This document shows, piece after piece, positions 20,642 to 30,194 of a stretch of 64,000 nucleotides of DNA (within the stretch, counting starts at the first letter, position 1; every line of letters starts with the position of its first letter). A program made the translations under genes and the position numbers. The notes under the pieces are model-generated. The model saw only the letters and a program-made list of their open reading frames with translations, was not told the origin of the DNA and searched no databases. This DNA comes from Devosia litorisediminis (GTDB taxonomy: Bacteria; Pseudomonadota; Alphaproteobacteria; Rhizobiales; Devosiaceae). The stretch covers positions 1 through 64,000 of the forward strand of contig NZ_JAGXTP010000003.1 of assembly GCF_018334155.1 (NCBI RefSeq). Reading direction: 5' to 3'.

Positions 20642-21451
20642 TTATATGGGTAACTCCGCACCAATGACAACGCGAGCGAAAGTCACGACATCGACAGAGC
20701 CGGCACCGCCCTTGAACAAAGCGCGGGTAACCGCCTTGGTGGTGGCGCCGGTGGTATAGACATCATCGACCAGCACAATAGACCGGTCGGTGGCCCGCAC
20801 CATCGCCTCGGGATCAACGGCAAAGGCGCCGGCAACGTTCCGCTGTCGTCCGTCTCCGCTCAACCCAACCTGCTGCCGGGTCTTGCGCGTGCGCCGCACC
20901 AGAGCGGTATCGACACGCAGTCCGGTGAGTTGTCCAAGATGCAGCGCCAATTCCGCCGACTGGTTATAGCGCCGCGACAGGTGTCGGGCGCGATGCAATG
21001 GCACCGGCACCAAAACGGGATCTGATTGCCACAGCTCACGCCCGGCACCTGCCATCAGCCGCGCACAGAACCGCGCCAGCTCGGGTCGATCACCGTATTT
21101 TAGCCGCGACACGATCGTTCCAGCGATGTCATCATAGATCACCGCAGCGCGTGCCCGCCCAAAGGGTGGCGGATCAGCCAGGGCCTCGGCCGACAGGGCA
21201 TCGGGGCCCAGCGAGACCTCAAAGGGCAGCCCGAGCCGCGGGCAGAGTGGCGCCGTGATCGGGCGCAACCGGGCAAAACACTGTGGGCACAACGTATCTG
21301 GCGACGCCATGGGCGCCTCGCAATTCAGACATGCCGGGGGATAGACCAGATCAAGCAGACCACGGCCCAGCCACCGCACACCCTGCCTCAGGTGACGGCG
21401 CCATGCCCCGCTTTTGACAAGCTCGTCGGCGCTCTCCATAACGCTTTCCAT
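20642..21451 (-). CDS. ComF family phosphoribosyltransferase-like protein
   Basis: A 269-residue ComF-family protein. The N-terminal zinc ribbon is CLNC (41-44) with CPQC (55-58). The C-terminal phosphoribosyltransferase fold carries the PRPP-loop motif IVLVDDVYTTGAT. ComF proteins help DNA uptake in competent bacteria and are widespread in species not known to be competent, so its role here is open. It is first in the set comF-grxC-nitrilase-DUF1178. Only 31 bases separate its start from that of the divergent methyltransferase. Confidence 0.92.
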   Translation of the reverse strand: MESVMESADELVKSGAWRRHLRQGVRWLGRGLLDLVYPPACLNCEAPMASPDTLCPQCFARLRPITAPLCPRLGLPFEVSLGPDALSAEALADPPPFGRARAAVIYDDIAGTIVSRLKYGDRPELARFCARLMAGAGRELWQSDPVLVPVPLHRARHLSRRYNQSAELALHLGQLTGLRVDTALVRRTRKTRQQVGLSGDGRQRNVAGAFAVDPEAMVRATDRSIVLVDDVYTTGATTKAVTRALFKGGAGSVDVVTFARVVIGAELPI

Positions 21452-21482
21452 AGTGCCATGTCCTGAAACGGCCGCAAGTCAC

Positions 21483-22313
21483 ATGATTCAGACCCCCGCG
21501 ATTTTCGATTCAGCCCTGATTGCCCAGCATCTGGCGCGCCGCAGCGCACCGGGCGATTTCGTCACCGATCTGGTGCTGGCCGATCTTGAAGACCGGCTGG
21601 TGGCGCTGATCCGCGACTTCCCCAAGGCCGCCATTATTGGACCCGACGTCGACAAGCTCCCCGCCTTTGGCCAGACCGCCAGCGCCCGGTTCAGCTATCA
21701 GCGTCACGCCGCCTTTGGCGGCCAGGACGACGTGCCGGTGCTTGAGGGCGAGGATTTCAATCTGATCGTCTCGATCCTGCACCTGCAGGCGGTCAATGAT
21801 GTGCCCGGCTATCTGGCGCGCCTGCGGGCCAGGCTTGCCCCCGATGGCCTGATCATGATCGCCGCACTGGGCGGGGAAACCCTGACCGAATTGCGCGAGG
21901 CCTTTCTGGCCGCCGATGCCCAGATATTTGGCGGCGCCTCGGCGCGTGTCGCCCCCATGCTGCAGGTGCGCGATGGTGGCGGGCTGTTGCAGCGCGCCGG
22001 ACTGGCGCTGCCTGTGGCCGATGTGGAAACCCATGTCGTGCGCTACCCCACCCCCTTCGCGCTGATGGCCGAACTCAAGGCGCTCGGTGCGGCCAATCCA
22101 CTGGTGGATCGCTCACGCCGGCTGGCCAGCCCGGCCCTGCTGGCCGCAGCCGCCCAGGCCTATGCCGAGCGCGATGCCGACCCCGATGGCCGTATCCGTG
22201 CCACGCTCGAAATCGTCTGGCTCTCGGGCTGGGCGCCGCATGAAAGCCAGCAGCAACCGCTCAAGCCCGGCAGCGCCACGTCGCGCCTGGGCGATGTACT
22301 GGGCAAGGTCTGA
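21483..22313 (+). CDS. SAM-dependent methyltransferase, BioC/NDUFAF5-like
   Basis: A 276-residue class I methyltransferase. The glycine-rich SAM loop is weak, but the FNLIVSILHLQAVND segment and the later APDGLIMIAALGGETLTELR match the BioC-like family that also includes mitochondrial NDUFAF5 (a complex I assembly factor). In alphaproteobacteria this orthologue usually sits next to comF, as here. Whether it acts in biotin synthesis or on a protein is unclear; no other biotin gene is nearby. The ATG at 21483 has no strong ribosome binding site. Confidence 0.85.
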   Translation: MIQTPAIFDSALIAQHLARRSAPGDFVTDLVLADLEDRLVALIRDFPKAAIIGPDVDKLPAFGQTASARFSYQRHAAFGGQDDVPVLEGEDFNLIVSILHLQAVNDVPGYLARLRARLAPDGLIMIAALGGETLTELREAFLAADAQIFGGASARVAPMLQVRDGGGLLQRAGLALPVADVETHVVRYPTPFALMAELKALGAANPLVDRSRRLASPALLAAAAQAYAERDADPDGRIRATLEIVWLSGWAPHESQQQPLKPGSATSRLGDVLGKV

Positions 22314-22326
22314 CAGACCACCAAAA

Positions 22327-22350
22327 AAGGCCGGTGTTTCCACCGGCCTT
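22327..22350 (-). terminator. intrinsic terminator between the methyltransferase and carD genes
   Basis: AAGGCCGGTG and CACCGGCCTT form a perfect 10-bp stem with a four-base loop. On the minus strand it runs into six T residues, so it mainly terminates carD; it can also serve the convergent methyltransferase gene. Confidence 0.85.
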
Positions 22351-22378
22351 CTGATTATTTCAGTCGATATCTGCGCGC

Positions 22379-22948
22379 TTAGGCGGCAGCTTCCTCGTCG
22401 CCTTCAGCCGCAGCGTCCTTGGTCCGCTTAGGTGACTTGGCGAGGTTCTTTTCGATCAGCTGCACAGCTTCGGTCAGCGTCAACTTGTTGACCGAACCGA
22501 TTTCGCGGCTCATCCGATCCATCGCCTGTTCAAACAGCTGGCGTTCCGAATAGGACTGCTCTGGCTGCTCTTCGGAGCGATACAGATCGCGCACGACCTC
22601 GGAGATGGCGATCAGATCGCCCGAATTGATCTTGGCTTCATATTCCTGGGCCCGACGCGACCACATGGTGCGCTTGACGCGGGCACGGCCGGTCACGGTG
22701 GTCAGCGCCTGAGCGACCATATCCTCGTCGGCCAGCTTGCGCATGCCAACGGACTTGATCTTGGCGACGGGGACGCGCAGGGTGAGCTTGTCCTGTTCAA
22801 AGCTGATCACGAACAGCTCGAGAACCAAACCGGCGACTTCCTGTTCCTCGATGGAGACGATGACGCCGACGCCATGCGCCGGATAGACGACAAACTCGCC
22901 CGTCTTGAACCCAAGTCGCTGCTGTGACTTCTTGGCTACCATATTCAT
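22379..22948 (-). CDS. carD: CarD family transcriptional regulator
   Basis: CarD/CdnL proteins bind the RNA polymerase beta subunit and stabilise open promoter complexes, notably at rRNA promoters. The N-terminal RNAP-interaction domain begins FKTGEFVVYPAHGVGVI; the helical C-terminal DNA-contact domain contains WSRRAQEYEAKINSGDL and SYSERQLFEQAMDRM. A short Ala/Glu tail follows. At 189 residues it fits the family. Two ATGs, 22948 and 22942, lie behind AAGGAG; I use the first. It has its own terminator and is monocistronic. Confidence 0.93.
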   Translation of the reverse strand: MNMVAKKSQQRLGFKTGEFVVYPAHGVGVIVSIEEQEVAGLVLELFVISFEQDKLTLRVPVAKIKSVGMRKLADEDMVAQALTTVTGRARVKRTMWSRRAQEYEAKINSGDLIAISEVVRDLYRSEEQPEQSYSERQLFEQAMDRMSREIGSVNKLTLTEAVQLIEKNLAKSPKRTKDAAAEGDEEAAA

Positions 22949-23267
22949 GGAACTCCTTGTTGACGCCCCAACGGACAGTTCCTCGCGGAAAGGACCGTCC
23001 ATCATTACTTATTGGCGTCCAAACGGAACGCCGCGCGCAGCACAACCCCACGCACACCGGACCCGCTTGTTCCGGAGCGCACGCATCCTACGATGTTGTC
23101 AAAAAAATCGTGCCTGAAGGCACGGGTTGGGTGACGAGCTGAACTGCATATGGGCTCACCATAGCACAAAAAATCAGCAAAATCAAAAACTACGAATCAG
23201 TGGCCTATTCGCCACTATGGCAGTCGTGTTTCGCCAGAACCGCACTCTGGCCGACCGCCAAAACACA
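22949..23267. other. intergenic region with the carD leader and an incoming terminator
   Basis: No gene. The right part (23101-23125) is the terminator of the minus-strand gene to the right. The left 150 bases must hold the carD promoter and leader; no clear -35/-10 pair stands out. The stretch 23126-23267 is AT-richer and shows nothing else. Confidence 0.6.
23101..23125 (-). terminator. intrinsic terminator of the cobT-esterase transcript
   Basis: CGTGCCT and AGGCACG form a 7-bp stem with a tiny loop. On the minus strand the stem is followed by A and seven T residues. It lies about 145 bases after the stop of the phytase-like esterase gene and before the carD leader. Confidence 0.75.
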
Positions 23268-24260
23268 CTAGTCGAGCAGCGCAAATTCCAGCAGCAGGCT
23301 GCGCTGCCAGTCATTGAAATTATTATCCGAGCCGATCAGAATCCGCGTCTCGCCATCGGGTGCCTGATGCACCGCCAGCGCTTCCATATTGTCGATGGCA
23401 CTGCCGCTGACAGCCAGTAAAAGCTCGCCTGTCATGACACTGCCCGGGCGCACATCGGCCGCCGCGACGCGCCGCAGCGCCATCGAAAACGTCAGCATCG
23501 ACACGCCCCGCTCCAGCACCAGCAGATCGCCATTGGGCAAAAAGGCGCAATCGGTCGGAAACACCACCGGGCTGACCGCATAGCTGATCGGCCCCTTGTC
23601 GTTCTGCCCCAGCAGCCAGCCGGCATGATTGCCCGCGCCGTCTTCATGATCTTCGGTCAGCAGCAGGGTCGAGCCGGCGATGGGGGAGCTTGGGGGGGCA
23701 ATGCACACCGATTCCAGCGAACCATTGGTGCGTAGATCATCGAGCCAGCCGGGCAATTCCACTTCGCGCGCCGCGCCACCCGGCACCCCGTCGGTCAGCG
23801 CAAAATCTGCTACCCGCGTCAAATGCTCAAACCCCACCCGCACCCCTACCGGAATGCCGCTGCGATAGATGGTGTCGATACTCTCGGCGTCCTTGGCATA
23901 TTGCCGCGGCAGCGGATCGCCCTTGGAATTGCGGATCGGCTCGACCGTGACCCCGATCAGCCCGAACAGGCGATCGGTATCGTCATAGGCCAGCTGTCCA
24001 GCCACAAAGCTGCCCCGGTCAGTAACGAAGCTGACATGCTGGTCAGGACCGGTAGTGGTCAGGCCGGATAGCCCGCCAAACGTATCATCCTGCGCCACCA
24101 GCGCCAGACCACCGCGAAACGCCAGACGGCCCACACGACCATCCAGCCCGGTGTCACCAAAGCTGGTGATCTGGGTCGCGCTGACCGCAACCTCCGCTGC
24201 CTCAAGGGGCGACAACCCCGCCAGCAGCGCGACAGCGATGGTGGCCAGGGTCCGTTGCAT
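23268..24260 (-). CDS. esterase-like activity of phytase family protein (secreted)
   Basis: A 330-residue predicted periplasmic protein with a signal peptide ending at LSPLEAAEVA. The body is the phytase-like/esterase-like beta-propeller family: GFEHLTRVADFAL, TNGSLESVCIAPP, LLLTEDHEDGAGNHAGWLLG, and a C-terminal NMEALAVHQAPDGETRILIGSDNNF segment. The substrate is unknown. The ATG at 24260 overlaps the cobT stop in TGATG, so it is translationally coupled to cobT; a GTG one codon earlier is an alternative start. Coupling a secreted protein to a cobalt-insertion subunit is unexpected but is seen in related genomes as far as I recall. Confidence 0.85.
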   Translation of the reverse strand: MQRTLATIAVALLAGLSPLEAAEVAVSATQITSFGDTGLDGRVGRLAFRGGLALVAQDDTFGGLSGLTTTGPDQHVSFVTDRGSFVAGQLAYDDTDRLFGLIGVTVEPIRNSKGDPLPRQYAKDAESIDTIYRSGIPVGVRVGFEHLTRVADFALTDGVPGGAAREVELPGWLDDLRTNGSLESVCIAPPSSPIAGSTLLLTEDHEDGAGNHAGWLLGQNDKGPISYAVSPVVFPTDCAFLPNGDLLVLERGVSMLTFSMALRRVAAADVRPGSVMTGELLLAVSGSAIDNMEALAVHQAPDGETRILIGSDNNFNDWQRSLLLEFALLD

Positions 24261-26146
24261 CACCGTCCGCGGCGACGTGACTGTGGCGGCAATTCTTCAT
24301 CGAACAGCGCTGCCAGCTCGTCGGTCAGCGCCCCAGCAAGCTCTTCGGCATCAAGCAGGGTCACGGCGCGGCGATAATAGCGCGTCACGTCATGGCCAAT
24401 ACCAACAGCCACCAGCTGAATGGGCGAACGGGTCTCGATGTCTTCGATCACCTGACGCAGATGGGCCTCGAGATAATTGCCGGCATTGACCGACTGGGTG
24501 CTGTCATCGACCGGCGCACCATCGGAAATCACCATCATGATCCGCCGCGCTTCGGGGCGCGCCATCAGGCGCTTGCGCGCCCATTCGAGCGCCTCGCCAT
24601 CGATGTTTTCCTTGAGCAGGCCCTCACGCATCATCAGGCCCAGATTGCGCCGGGCATGGCGCCATGGCTCATCGGCAGCCTTGTAGATGATGTGGCGCAC
24701 ATCATTGACGCGCCCCGGATTGGCCGGACGCCCTGCTTCAAGCCAGGCCTCACGGCTCTTGCCGCCCTTCCAGGCACGGGTGGTAAAGCCCAAAATCTCG
24801 ACCTTGACGCCGCAGCGCTCCAGCGTGCGCGCCAGAATATCACCGCAGATCGCCGCAATGGTGATCGGCCGACCGCGCATCGACCCCGAATTGTCGATCA
24901 GCAACGTCACCACGGTGTCGCGGAAATCGGTATCGTTCTCGACCTTAAAGCTGAGTGCCTGCATCGGATCGGTGACCACACGGGTCAGGCGCGCCGTATC
25001 AAGCAGGCCTTCTTCAAGATCGAACTGCCAGCTGCGGTTCTGCTTGGCCATCAGCCGGCGCTGCAGCTTGTTGGCCAGCCGCGCAACAGCGCCGGCTAGG
25101 CTCTCCAGCTGCTTCTCGAGCAAGGCGCGCAACTGATCGAGCTCATCGGGTGGACACAGCTCGGCCGCCTTGACGATCTCGTCGAACTTGTTGGTGAACA
25201 CCTTGTAGTTGAACTGGTTGGAGAGCTCATTGCTGCCCTCCTTGCCGGGGGGCGGCATGGGGGCGTCTTCGCCGGCATCGGCAGCCGCGTCCTCATCGGT
25301 ATCGGCCATATCCGATTCAATACCGTCCACATCGCCAGCTTCTTCGCTGTCGCCGGTCTGTTCGTCCTGATCGCTATCCTGGCTGTCGTTCTCGCCTTCG
25401 CCCTGCTCGGGCGCCTGCTCGGAATTCTCGCCCTGATCAGGCTCCTGATCATCCCCATCGTTCTCGTCGGAATCGGCGGGATCCTCGAGTTCGCTTTCGG
25501 GCACCAGATTGAGATCACGCAGCAGCATCTTGGCCACCTTGGAGAACTCTTCCTGATTTTCGTAGCGCGTCAGCAGATCATCGAGCGACTTGCCGCCCTT
25601 GTCTTCGATCTCCTTGCGCCACAGATCAACCAGCGCATGGCCCGATGGCGGCACCGGCACACCTGCAAGCTTTTCACGCAGCAGCAGGCCCAGCGCCTCG
25701 GCAATGGGCGCATCGCCCTTGTCGTCGACTTCGGCGAAATTGCCGCGGAACAGGCGGTCTTCCAGCATTTCGGCAATATTGCCGGCCATGCCGGGCATGC
25801 GCACGCAGCCCAGCGCCTCGACGCGGGCCTGCTCGAGCGCATCAAACGCCGCACGGGCCGTGGGATCCATCGGCGAGCGCTTGCGATGTGATTCGGGGTC
25901 GTGGCTGGCCAGCCGCATCGCCATGGCGTCGCCCTGCCCGCGGGCAATGGCGATATCGCGCCGGGTCGGCAGCCGGGGCAGATTGGCCAGACGTGCCTTG
26001 TCCGAGGTCAGCAGGGGCCGATCCGAGGTGAATGTCACCTCCAGATCAGGCTTGGCGCCGATGGCGCGCACTGTTGCCCCCATCGCCGATTTGAAAATCT
26101 GCGTCTGGTCGGGCTTGTTGGCTTTGTTGCGCGGTGGGTTGGCCAT
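24260..26146 (-). CDS. cobT: cobaltochelatase subunit CobT
   Basis: CobT and CobS form the AAA+ chaperone part of the aerobic cobaltochelatase, which works with CobN to insert cobalt into hydrogenobyrinate a,c-diamide during cobalamin synthesis. The 628-residue protein has an N-terminal helical domain, a strongly acidic linker (about residues 215-305, mostly Asp, Glu, Gln, Ser) and a C-terminal von Willebrand A domain with the metal-site motif DNSGSMRG near 415. I chose the ATG at 26146. The gene follows cobS, separated by a repeat element. cobN is not in the window. Confidence 0.95.
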   Translation of the reverse strand: MANPPRNKANKPDQTQIFKSAMGATVRAIGAKPDLEVTFTSDRPLLTSDKARLANLPRLPTRRDIAIARGQGDAMAMRLASHDPESHRKRSPMDPTARAAFDALEQARVEALGCVRMPGMAGNIAEMLEDRLFRGNFAEVDDKGDAPIAEALGLLLREKLAGVPVPPSGHALVDLWRKEIEDKGGKSLDDLLTRYENQEEFSKVAKMLLRDLNLVPESELEDPADSDENDGDDQEPDQGENSEQAPEQGEGENDSQDSDQDEQTGDSEEAGDVDGIESDMADTDEDAAADAGEDAPMPPPGKEGSNELSNQFNYKVFTNKFDEIVKAAELCPPDELDQLRALLEKQLESLAGAVARLANKLQRRLMAKQNRSWQFDLEEGLLDTARLTRVVTDPMQALSFKVENDTDFRDTVVTLLIDNSGSMRGRPITIAAICGDILARTLERCGVKVEILGFTTRAWKGGKSREAWLEAGRPANPGRVNDVRHIIYKAADEPWRHARRNLGLMMREGLLKENIDGEALEWARKRLMARPEARRIMMVISDGAPVDDSTQSVNAGNYLEAHLRQVIEDIETRSPIQLVAVGIGHDVTRYYRRAVTLLDAEELAGALTDELAALFDEELPPQSRRRGR

Positions 26147-26168
26147 GAAAAATGCTCGTCGGTTGGGG

Positions 26169-26295
26169 GAAGGCCCCCTCACCCGCCACGAATGCGGCGA
26201 CCGCTCCCCCAAGGGAGAAGTGAGAAATGCCGGACCCCCTGCACCTCCCCCTTGGGGGAGAGGTCGGCCCGAGCGGGCCGGGTGAGGGGGCCTTC
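26169..26295. repeat. palindromic intergenic mosaic element between cobS and cobT
   Basis: The outer arms GAAGGCCCCCTCACCCG (26169-26185) and its exact reverse complement (26279-26295) enclose three further hairpins: CTCCC/GGGAG at 26204-26217, CTCCCCC/GGGGGAG at 26245-26260 and CGGCCC/GGGCCG at 26265-26280. The RNA would fold as a multi-branched cloverleaf. Elements with CCTCACCC arms and CTCCCC cores are common dispersed repeats in Hyphomicrobiales genomes. It fills almost the whole cobS-cobT gap. Confidence 0.8.
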
Positions 26296-26300
26296 TTGTC

Positions 26301-27284
26301 TTAGACCGTCACAGCCAGATTGGCTGATGATTCAGGCAGATCTTCGCCGAAGACGCGCTGGTAGAACTCGGCCACGACAGGGCGTTCAAGTTCGTCGCAT
26401 TTGTTCAGGAACGTCAGGCGGAAGGCAAAGCCGACATCGCCACCAAAAATCTCGGTATTTTCGGCCCAGGTGATGACAGCGCGCGGGCTCATCACGGTGG
26501 ACAGATCGCCATTCATAAAGGCCGAGCGCGTCAGGTCCGCCAGGCGCACCATATTGCCCACCAGCTTCTTGCCCGCTTCGGTCGCCGCATAGGCCTTGTT
26601 CTTGGCCAGAACGATGCCGACTTCCTTGTCATGGGGCAGGTAGTTCAGCGTGGTGACCAGGCTCCAGCGGTCCATCTGGCCCTGGTTGATCTGCTGGGTG
26701 CCGTGATAGAGGCCCGATGTATCGCCCAGACCAATCGTATTGGTGGTGGAGAACAGACGGAACGCGGGATGCGGTACGATCACGCGGTTCTGGTCGAGCA
26801 GGGTCAGACGACCCGCCACTTCGAGCACACGCTGGATCACGAACATCACATCGGGGCGACCCGCATCATATTCGTCAAACACCAGCGCAACATTGTTCTG
26901 CACGGCCCATGGCAGGATACCGTCACGGAATTCGGTGATCTGCTTGCCGTCCTTGAGCACGATCGCGTCCTTGCCGACCAGGTCGATACGGCTGACATGG
27001 CTATCGAGATTGACGCGGACCAGCGGCCAGTTCAGCCGCGCGGCAACCTGCTCGATATGGGTCGATTTGCCGGTGCCGTGATAGCCTTGCACCATGACGC
27101 GGCGATTGAAGGCAAAGCCGGCCAGAATTGCCAATGTGGTGTTGCGATCGAACAGATAGTCCGGATCGATCGGCGGCACATGGCTATTGGCTTCCTTGTA
27201 ACCCATCACCTTCATGTCGGTGTCGATGCCGAACAGCTCCCGAGCCGAGTATTCGGTGTCGGGCAGATTGGTGTAGTCAGTCAT
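26301..27284 (-). CDS. cobS: cobaltochelatase subunit CobS
   Basis: The AAA+ ATPase subunit of aerobic cobaltochelatase. The 327-residue protein has Walker [10 protein letters not shown] (67-75), Walker B in [10 protein letters not shown], and the CobS-specific N-terminus with [13 protein letters not shown]. The cobalamin type, not the magnesium chelatase BchI type, is indicated by length and by the partner cobT downstream. The ATG at 27284 follows AGAG. It lies about 100 bases downstream of the J-domain gene on the same strand. Confidence 0.95.
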   Translation of the reverse strand: MTDYTNLPDTEYSARELFGIDTDMKVMGYKEANSHVPPIDPDYLFDRNTTLAILAGFAFNRRVMVQGYHGTGKSTHIEQVAARLNWPLVRVNLDSHVSRIDLVGKDAIVLKDGKQITEFRDGILPWAVQNNVALVFDEYDAGRPDVMFVIQRVLEVAGRLTLLDQNRVIVPHPAFRLFSTTNTIGLGDTSGLYHGTQQINQGQMDRWSLVTTLNYLPHDKEVGIVLAKNKAYAATEAGKKLVGNMVRLADLTRSAFMNGDLSTVMSPRAVITWAENTEIFGGDVGFAFRLTFLNKCDELERPVVAEFYQRVFGEDLPESSANLAVTV

Positions 27285-27382
27285 GGCAAAGCTCTTGGCG
27301 AAATCGAGACAGGAGGGACAGAAAAACTTGGGCGCTCTATAGCAGCAATGTCGCAGGGACGGTAGCCACCGAACCGGCAGGC

Positions 27383-28024
27383 CTAGTTGCCGACAAAGCC
27401 CATTTTTTTCAAATGGCTATAGGCCGCGATGATAGTCCGAAGACGTTCCTCGGACGATTTGTCGCCGCCATTGGCGTCGGGGTGATGAATCTTGACCAGG
27501 GTCTTGTAGGCGCTCTTGATCTCATCAGCCTTGGCCTGGCCCAGAATGCCAAGCGTTTCAAGCGCACGACGATCGTTTTCATTGAGCGCCTTGACCCGTT
27601 CTTCGGCAGGCTTTTGCGCCTGACGGTGACGATACTTGGCGAACACGCCGAACGGATCGCCATAGCGATCGCCCGGCCGCATGCCGGCCGTGGCAGCGGC
27701 GCGAGGCCGCACGCTGGGATTGCCGGTGGCAAAGCTGGAGCGACTTTCGGCCTTGGGCGGCTTGGTCAGCGCCTCGTTGAGCTCGTCCTTTTCCATGCCG
27801 GCAAAGAAGTTGAACGCCGTATTGTAGTGGCGCACATGCTCAAGGCAGAACCGGTGATACTCGGCTTCGCTGCGCTTGCCTTCGGTACGATTGCCCTTGG
27901 GGGCCTTGTACTCGCCGGCCTTTTCACAACCTTCCCATTCACACACATGTTCAATGGGCGCGGGCTTTTCTTCCCGGCGCGGACGGATGCGAATGTTATC
28001 GAAGAGCTTGGATTGGGATTTCAT
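27383..28024 (-). CDS. J domain-containing protein (DnaJ-like)
   Basis: A 213-residue cytosolic protein with the J domain at the C-terminus instead of the usual N-terminus. The helix-loop motif [12 protein letters not shown] (HPD at 181-183) is intact, so it should stimulate a DnaK ATPase. The N-terminal half has a [16 protein letters not shown] segment with two cysteines and [10 protein letters not shown], a possible metal site. It is conserved next to cobS in Hyphomicrobiales, but its client is unknown. Only 45 bases separate it from the divergent bolA gene. Confidence 0.88.
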   Translation of the reverse strand: MKSQSKLFDNIRIRPRREEKPAPIEHVCEWEGCEKAGEYKAPKGNRTEGKRSEAEYHRFCLEHVRHYNTAFNFFAGMEKDELNEALTKPPKAESRSSFATGNPSVRPRAAATAGMRPGDRYGDPFGVFAKYRHRQAQKPAEERVKALNENDRRALETLGILGQAKADEIKSAYKTLVKIHHPDANGGDKSSEERLRTIIAAYSHLKKMGFVGN

Positions 28025-28069
28025 TGCGCCTAGTTACTTGCCTTGGATCAGTTAGAAAGTGCCCGCCCG

Positions 28070-28360
28070 ATGTCCGCTAAAGACACCATTACCGCCAAGC
28101 TCTCCAGCAGGTTTACTCCTGCCTTCCTCGATGTGATCGACGAGTCGATGCTCCATCATGGTCATGCCGGCTGGCGTGAAGGGGGTGAAACCCACTTTCG
28201 TGTCAGAATCGCGACCGCCCATTTTGACGGGCTCAGCCGCGTCGCGCAACACCGCGCGATCATGGAAACGCTTGATGACGAACTCAAGGAACGCGTCCAC
28301 GCTCTCGCCATCGAAGTCCTGCCATCGGCAGGGCCATACCCTGTAGCAGACAAAGACTAG
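28070..28360 (+). CDS. BolA family protein
   Basis: A 96-residue BolA-like protein. BolA members pair with monothiol glutaredoxins to handle iron-sulfur clusters and can affect cell shape and stress responses. The family core FDGLSRVAQHRAIMETL is clear, along with THFRVRIATAHF and a histidine-rich segment LHHGHAGW that may supply cluster ligands. I chose the ATG at 28070; the ribosome binding site is weak. The TAG stop shares CTAG with the aroB stop. Confidence 0.9.
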   Translation: MSAKDTITAKLSSRFTPAFLDVIDESMLHHGHAGWREGGETHFRVRIATAHFDGLSRVAQHRAIMETLDDELKERVHALAIEVLPSAGPYPVADKD

Positions 28361-29469
28361 CCGCGCATATCGTCAAGAAAGCTCGAGACCGCTTTGGGGT
28401 CGACATTTTTTTCGATGAACGCCCGACCGATGCCGCGCGTCAGGATGAAGGTCAGCGCGCCGCGGCTGACTTTCTTGTCCTGGGCAATCGCGGCCATGAG
28501 CGCTTCTGTACTGCCCAGCGTGCCGGGCACCTCAGCCAATGTGGTGGGCAGACCCGCCTTTTTCAAATGCGCCACGATGCGGCCGGTGTCCTGGCTCGGT
28601 GCCAGACCCTGCCGGGCCGAAAAGCCGTGCGCCAGCACCATGCCGACGGCCACGCCCTCGCCATGCAACAAGCGATCTGAATAGCCGGTGTCCTTTTCCA
28701 GCGCATGGCCGAAGGTGTGCCCAAGATTGAGCAGTGCGCGCACGCCCAGCTCGGTCTCGTCCTCGAGCACCACGCGCGCCTTGTGGGCGCAGCAGCGCGC
28801 AATGGCTTCGCCGCGCGCGGGACCACCAGCAAAGATTTCCGCCTGATTCTCTTCGAGCCAGAAAAAGAACGCTTCATCGTCGATCAGGCCGTATTTGACC
28901 ACTTCAGCATAGCCCGACGCGAACTGTCGCGGCGACAGCGTGTCGAGCGTGGACAGGTCCGCCAGCACCAGTTTTGGCTGATGAAACGCTCCGATCAGGT
29001 TCTTGCCATGCGGAGAGTTGATGCCGGTCTTACCCCCCACCGAGCTGTCGACCTGCGCCAGTAGCGAGGTCGGCATCTGCACAAACCCCATGCCGCGCCG
29101 GGCAATCGCCGATGCAAAGCCGGCCAGATCACCGATCACCCCGCCCCCCAGCGCGATGATCAGATCGCCGCGCTCCAGACGGGCGGCCAGAATGCCCTCG
29201 ACAGCCTGCCCCAGCAGATCCCATGACTTGGTGCTTTCGCCCGCTGGCAGCACGATTTCGCTGTGCTGCAACCCTGCAGCATCGAGCGAGGCCAGCAGCC
29301 GTGGCAATTGCGCCTTGGCGACATTGTCATCGGTGATGATGCCATAGCGGCGCCCCGGAAACCGTTCGGCCAGCAGCGCACCCGCATCATCGAGCAGCCG
29401 GTCGCCGATCAGAATGTCATAGGCCCGATCGCCCAGGCCGACATGAACGGTGTGCGCAATATTGGCCAT
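28357..29469 (-). CDS. aroB: 3-dehydroquinate synthase
   Basis: Second step of the shikimate pathway: cyclises DAHP to 3-dehydroquinate, using NAD and a divalent metal. The 370-residue protein has the NAD-binding ALGGGVIGDLAGF, the substrate segment PTSLLAQVDSSVGGKTGIN, and the metal ligands Glu in GYAEVVKYG and His in LGHTFGHALE and LHGEGVAVGM. The ATG at 29469 overlaps the aroK stop in a TGATG, so the two genes are translationally coupled in the usual aroK-aroB order. Its stop shares CTAG with that of bolA. Confidence 0.97.
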   Translation of the reverse strand: MANIAHTVHVGLGDRAYDILIGDRLLDDAGALLAERFPGRRYGIITDDNVAKAQLPRLLASLDAAGLQHSEIVLPAGESTKSWDLLGQAVEGILAARLERGDLIIALGGGVIGDLAGFASAIARRGMGFVQMPTSLLAQVDSSVGGKTGINSPHGKNLIGAFHQPKLVLADLSTLDTLSPRQFASGYAEVVKYGLIDDEAFFFWLEENQAEIFAGGPARGEAIARCCAHKARVVLEDETELGVRALLNLGHTFGHALEKDTGYSDRLLHGEGVAVGMVLAHGFSARQGLAPSQDTGRIVAHLKKAGLPTTLAEVPGTLGSTEALMAAIAQDKKVSRGALTFILTRGIGRAFIEKNVDPKAVSSFLDDMRG

Positions 29470-30056
29470 CAGGTGTCCTGTTGTTTGAGATAGGCCAGCA
29501 CCGCCTGCACCACATCGCTGGCGACCGCTTCCTGCGGCACGTCGCGGCTGGTCACGGTAACATCGGCCTCGGCATAAATGGGGTAGCGTTCCTCGATCAG
29601 CTTTTCCAGCGTCGCACGCGGATTGGCCGTCTTGAGCAGGGGGCGGTTGGAGCGCCGCGACACCCGATCGAACAGGATACCGATCTCGGCCTTGAGCCAG
29701 ACCGAAATGGCTTCCGCCTTGACCAGCGCGCGGGTCTCCTGATTGACAAAAGCCCCGCCGCCCGTCGCCAGAACAACGCCCCGGGTCTTGAGCACCCGGG
29801 CAATCACCCGGGTTTCGCCGGCCCTAAATTCGGGCTCGCCGCGCTGTTCGAAAATCTCGGGCACGCTCATCTGCGCGGCCTTTTCGATCTCTTCGTCGCT
29901 GTCGAGAAACTGACGGTTGAGGCGCGCGGCAAGCCGGCGGCCGACAGTGGTTTTGCCGGCGCCCATCATGCCGACCAGCACCAGCGGCCGGCCGTCCAAT
30001 AGTTCGGCAAGCTCCTCGGCGCGGGCCTGTCGCAATGCCGGATCGGGTCGGGTCAA
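29469..30056 (-). CDS. aroK: shikimate kinase
   Basis: Phosphorylates shikimate in aromatic amino-acid synthesis. The 195-residue P-loop kinase has GMMGAGKTT (about 29-37), the substrate-binding DSDEEIEK and ATGGGAF motifs and the lid segment RRSNRPLL. A 20-residue N-terminal extension precedes the core, as often seen in this order. The start is TTG at 30056 with GGAG about ten bases upstream. It is coupled to aroB by a TGATG overlap. The 138 bases to the next, divergent gene hold both promoters. Confidence 0.96.
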   Translation of the reverse strand: MTRPDPALRQARAEELAELLDGRPLVLVGMMGAGKTTVGRRLAARLNRQFLDSDEEIEKAAQMSVPEIFEQRGEPEFRAGETRVIARVLKTRGVVLATGGGAFVNQETRALVKAEAISVWLKAEIGILFDRVSRRSNRPLLKTANPRATLEKLIEERYPIYAEADVTVTSRDVPQEAVASDVVQAVLAYLKQQDT

Positions 30057-30194
30057 GCAGTGGCACTCCTGATATGGCCGCTATCAACCCGCCTGCGCCG
30101 TCGCTGTCAAGAACTAGCGCGCCATTGCCTTATCCCTACGGAAATGAAACCATTTACTGCCATATTTTCGGCAAATGCAGTTTAGTGGACCCTC

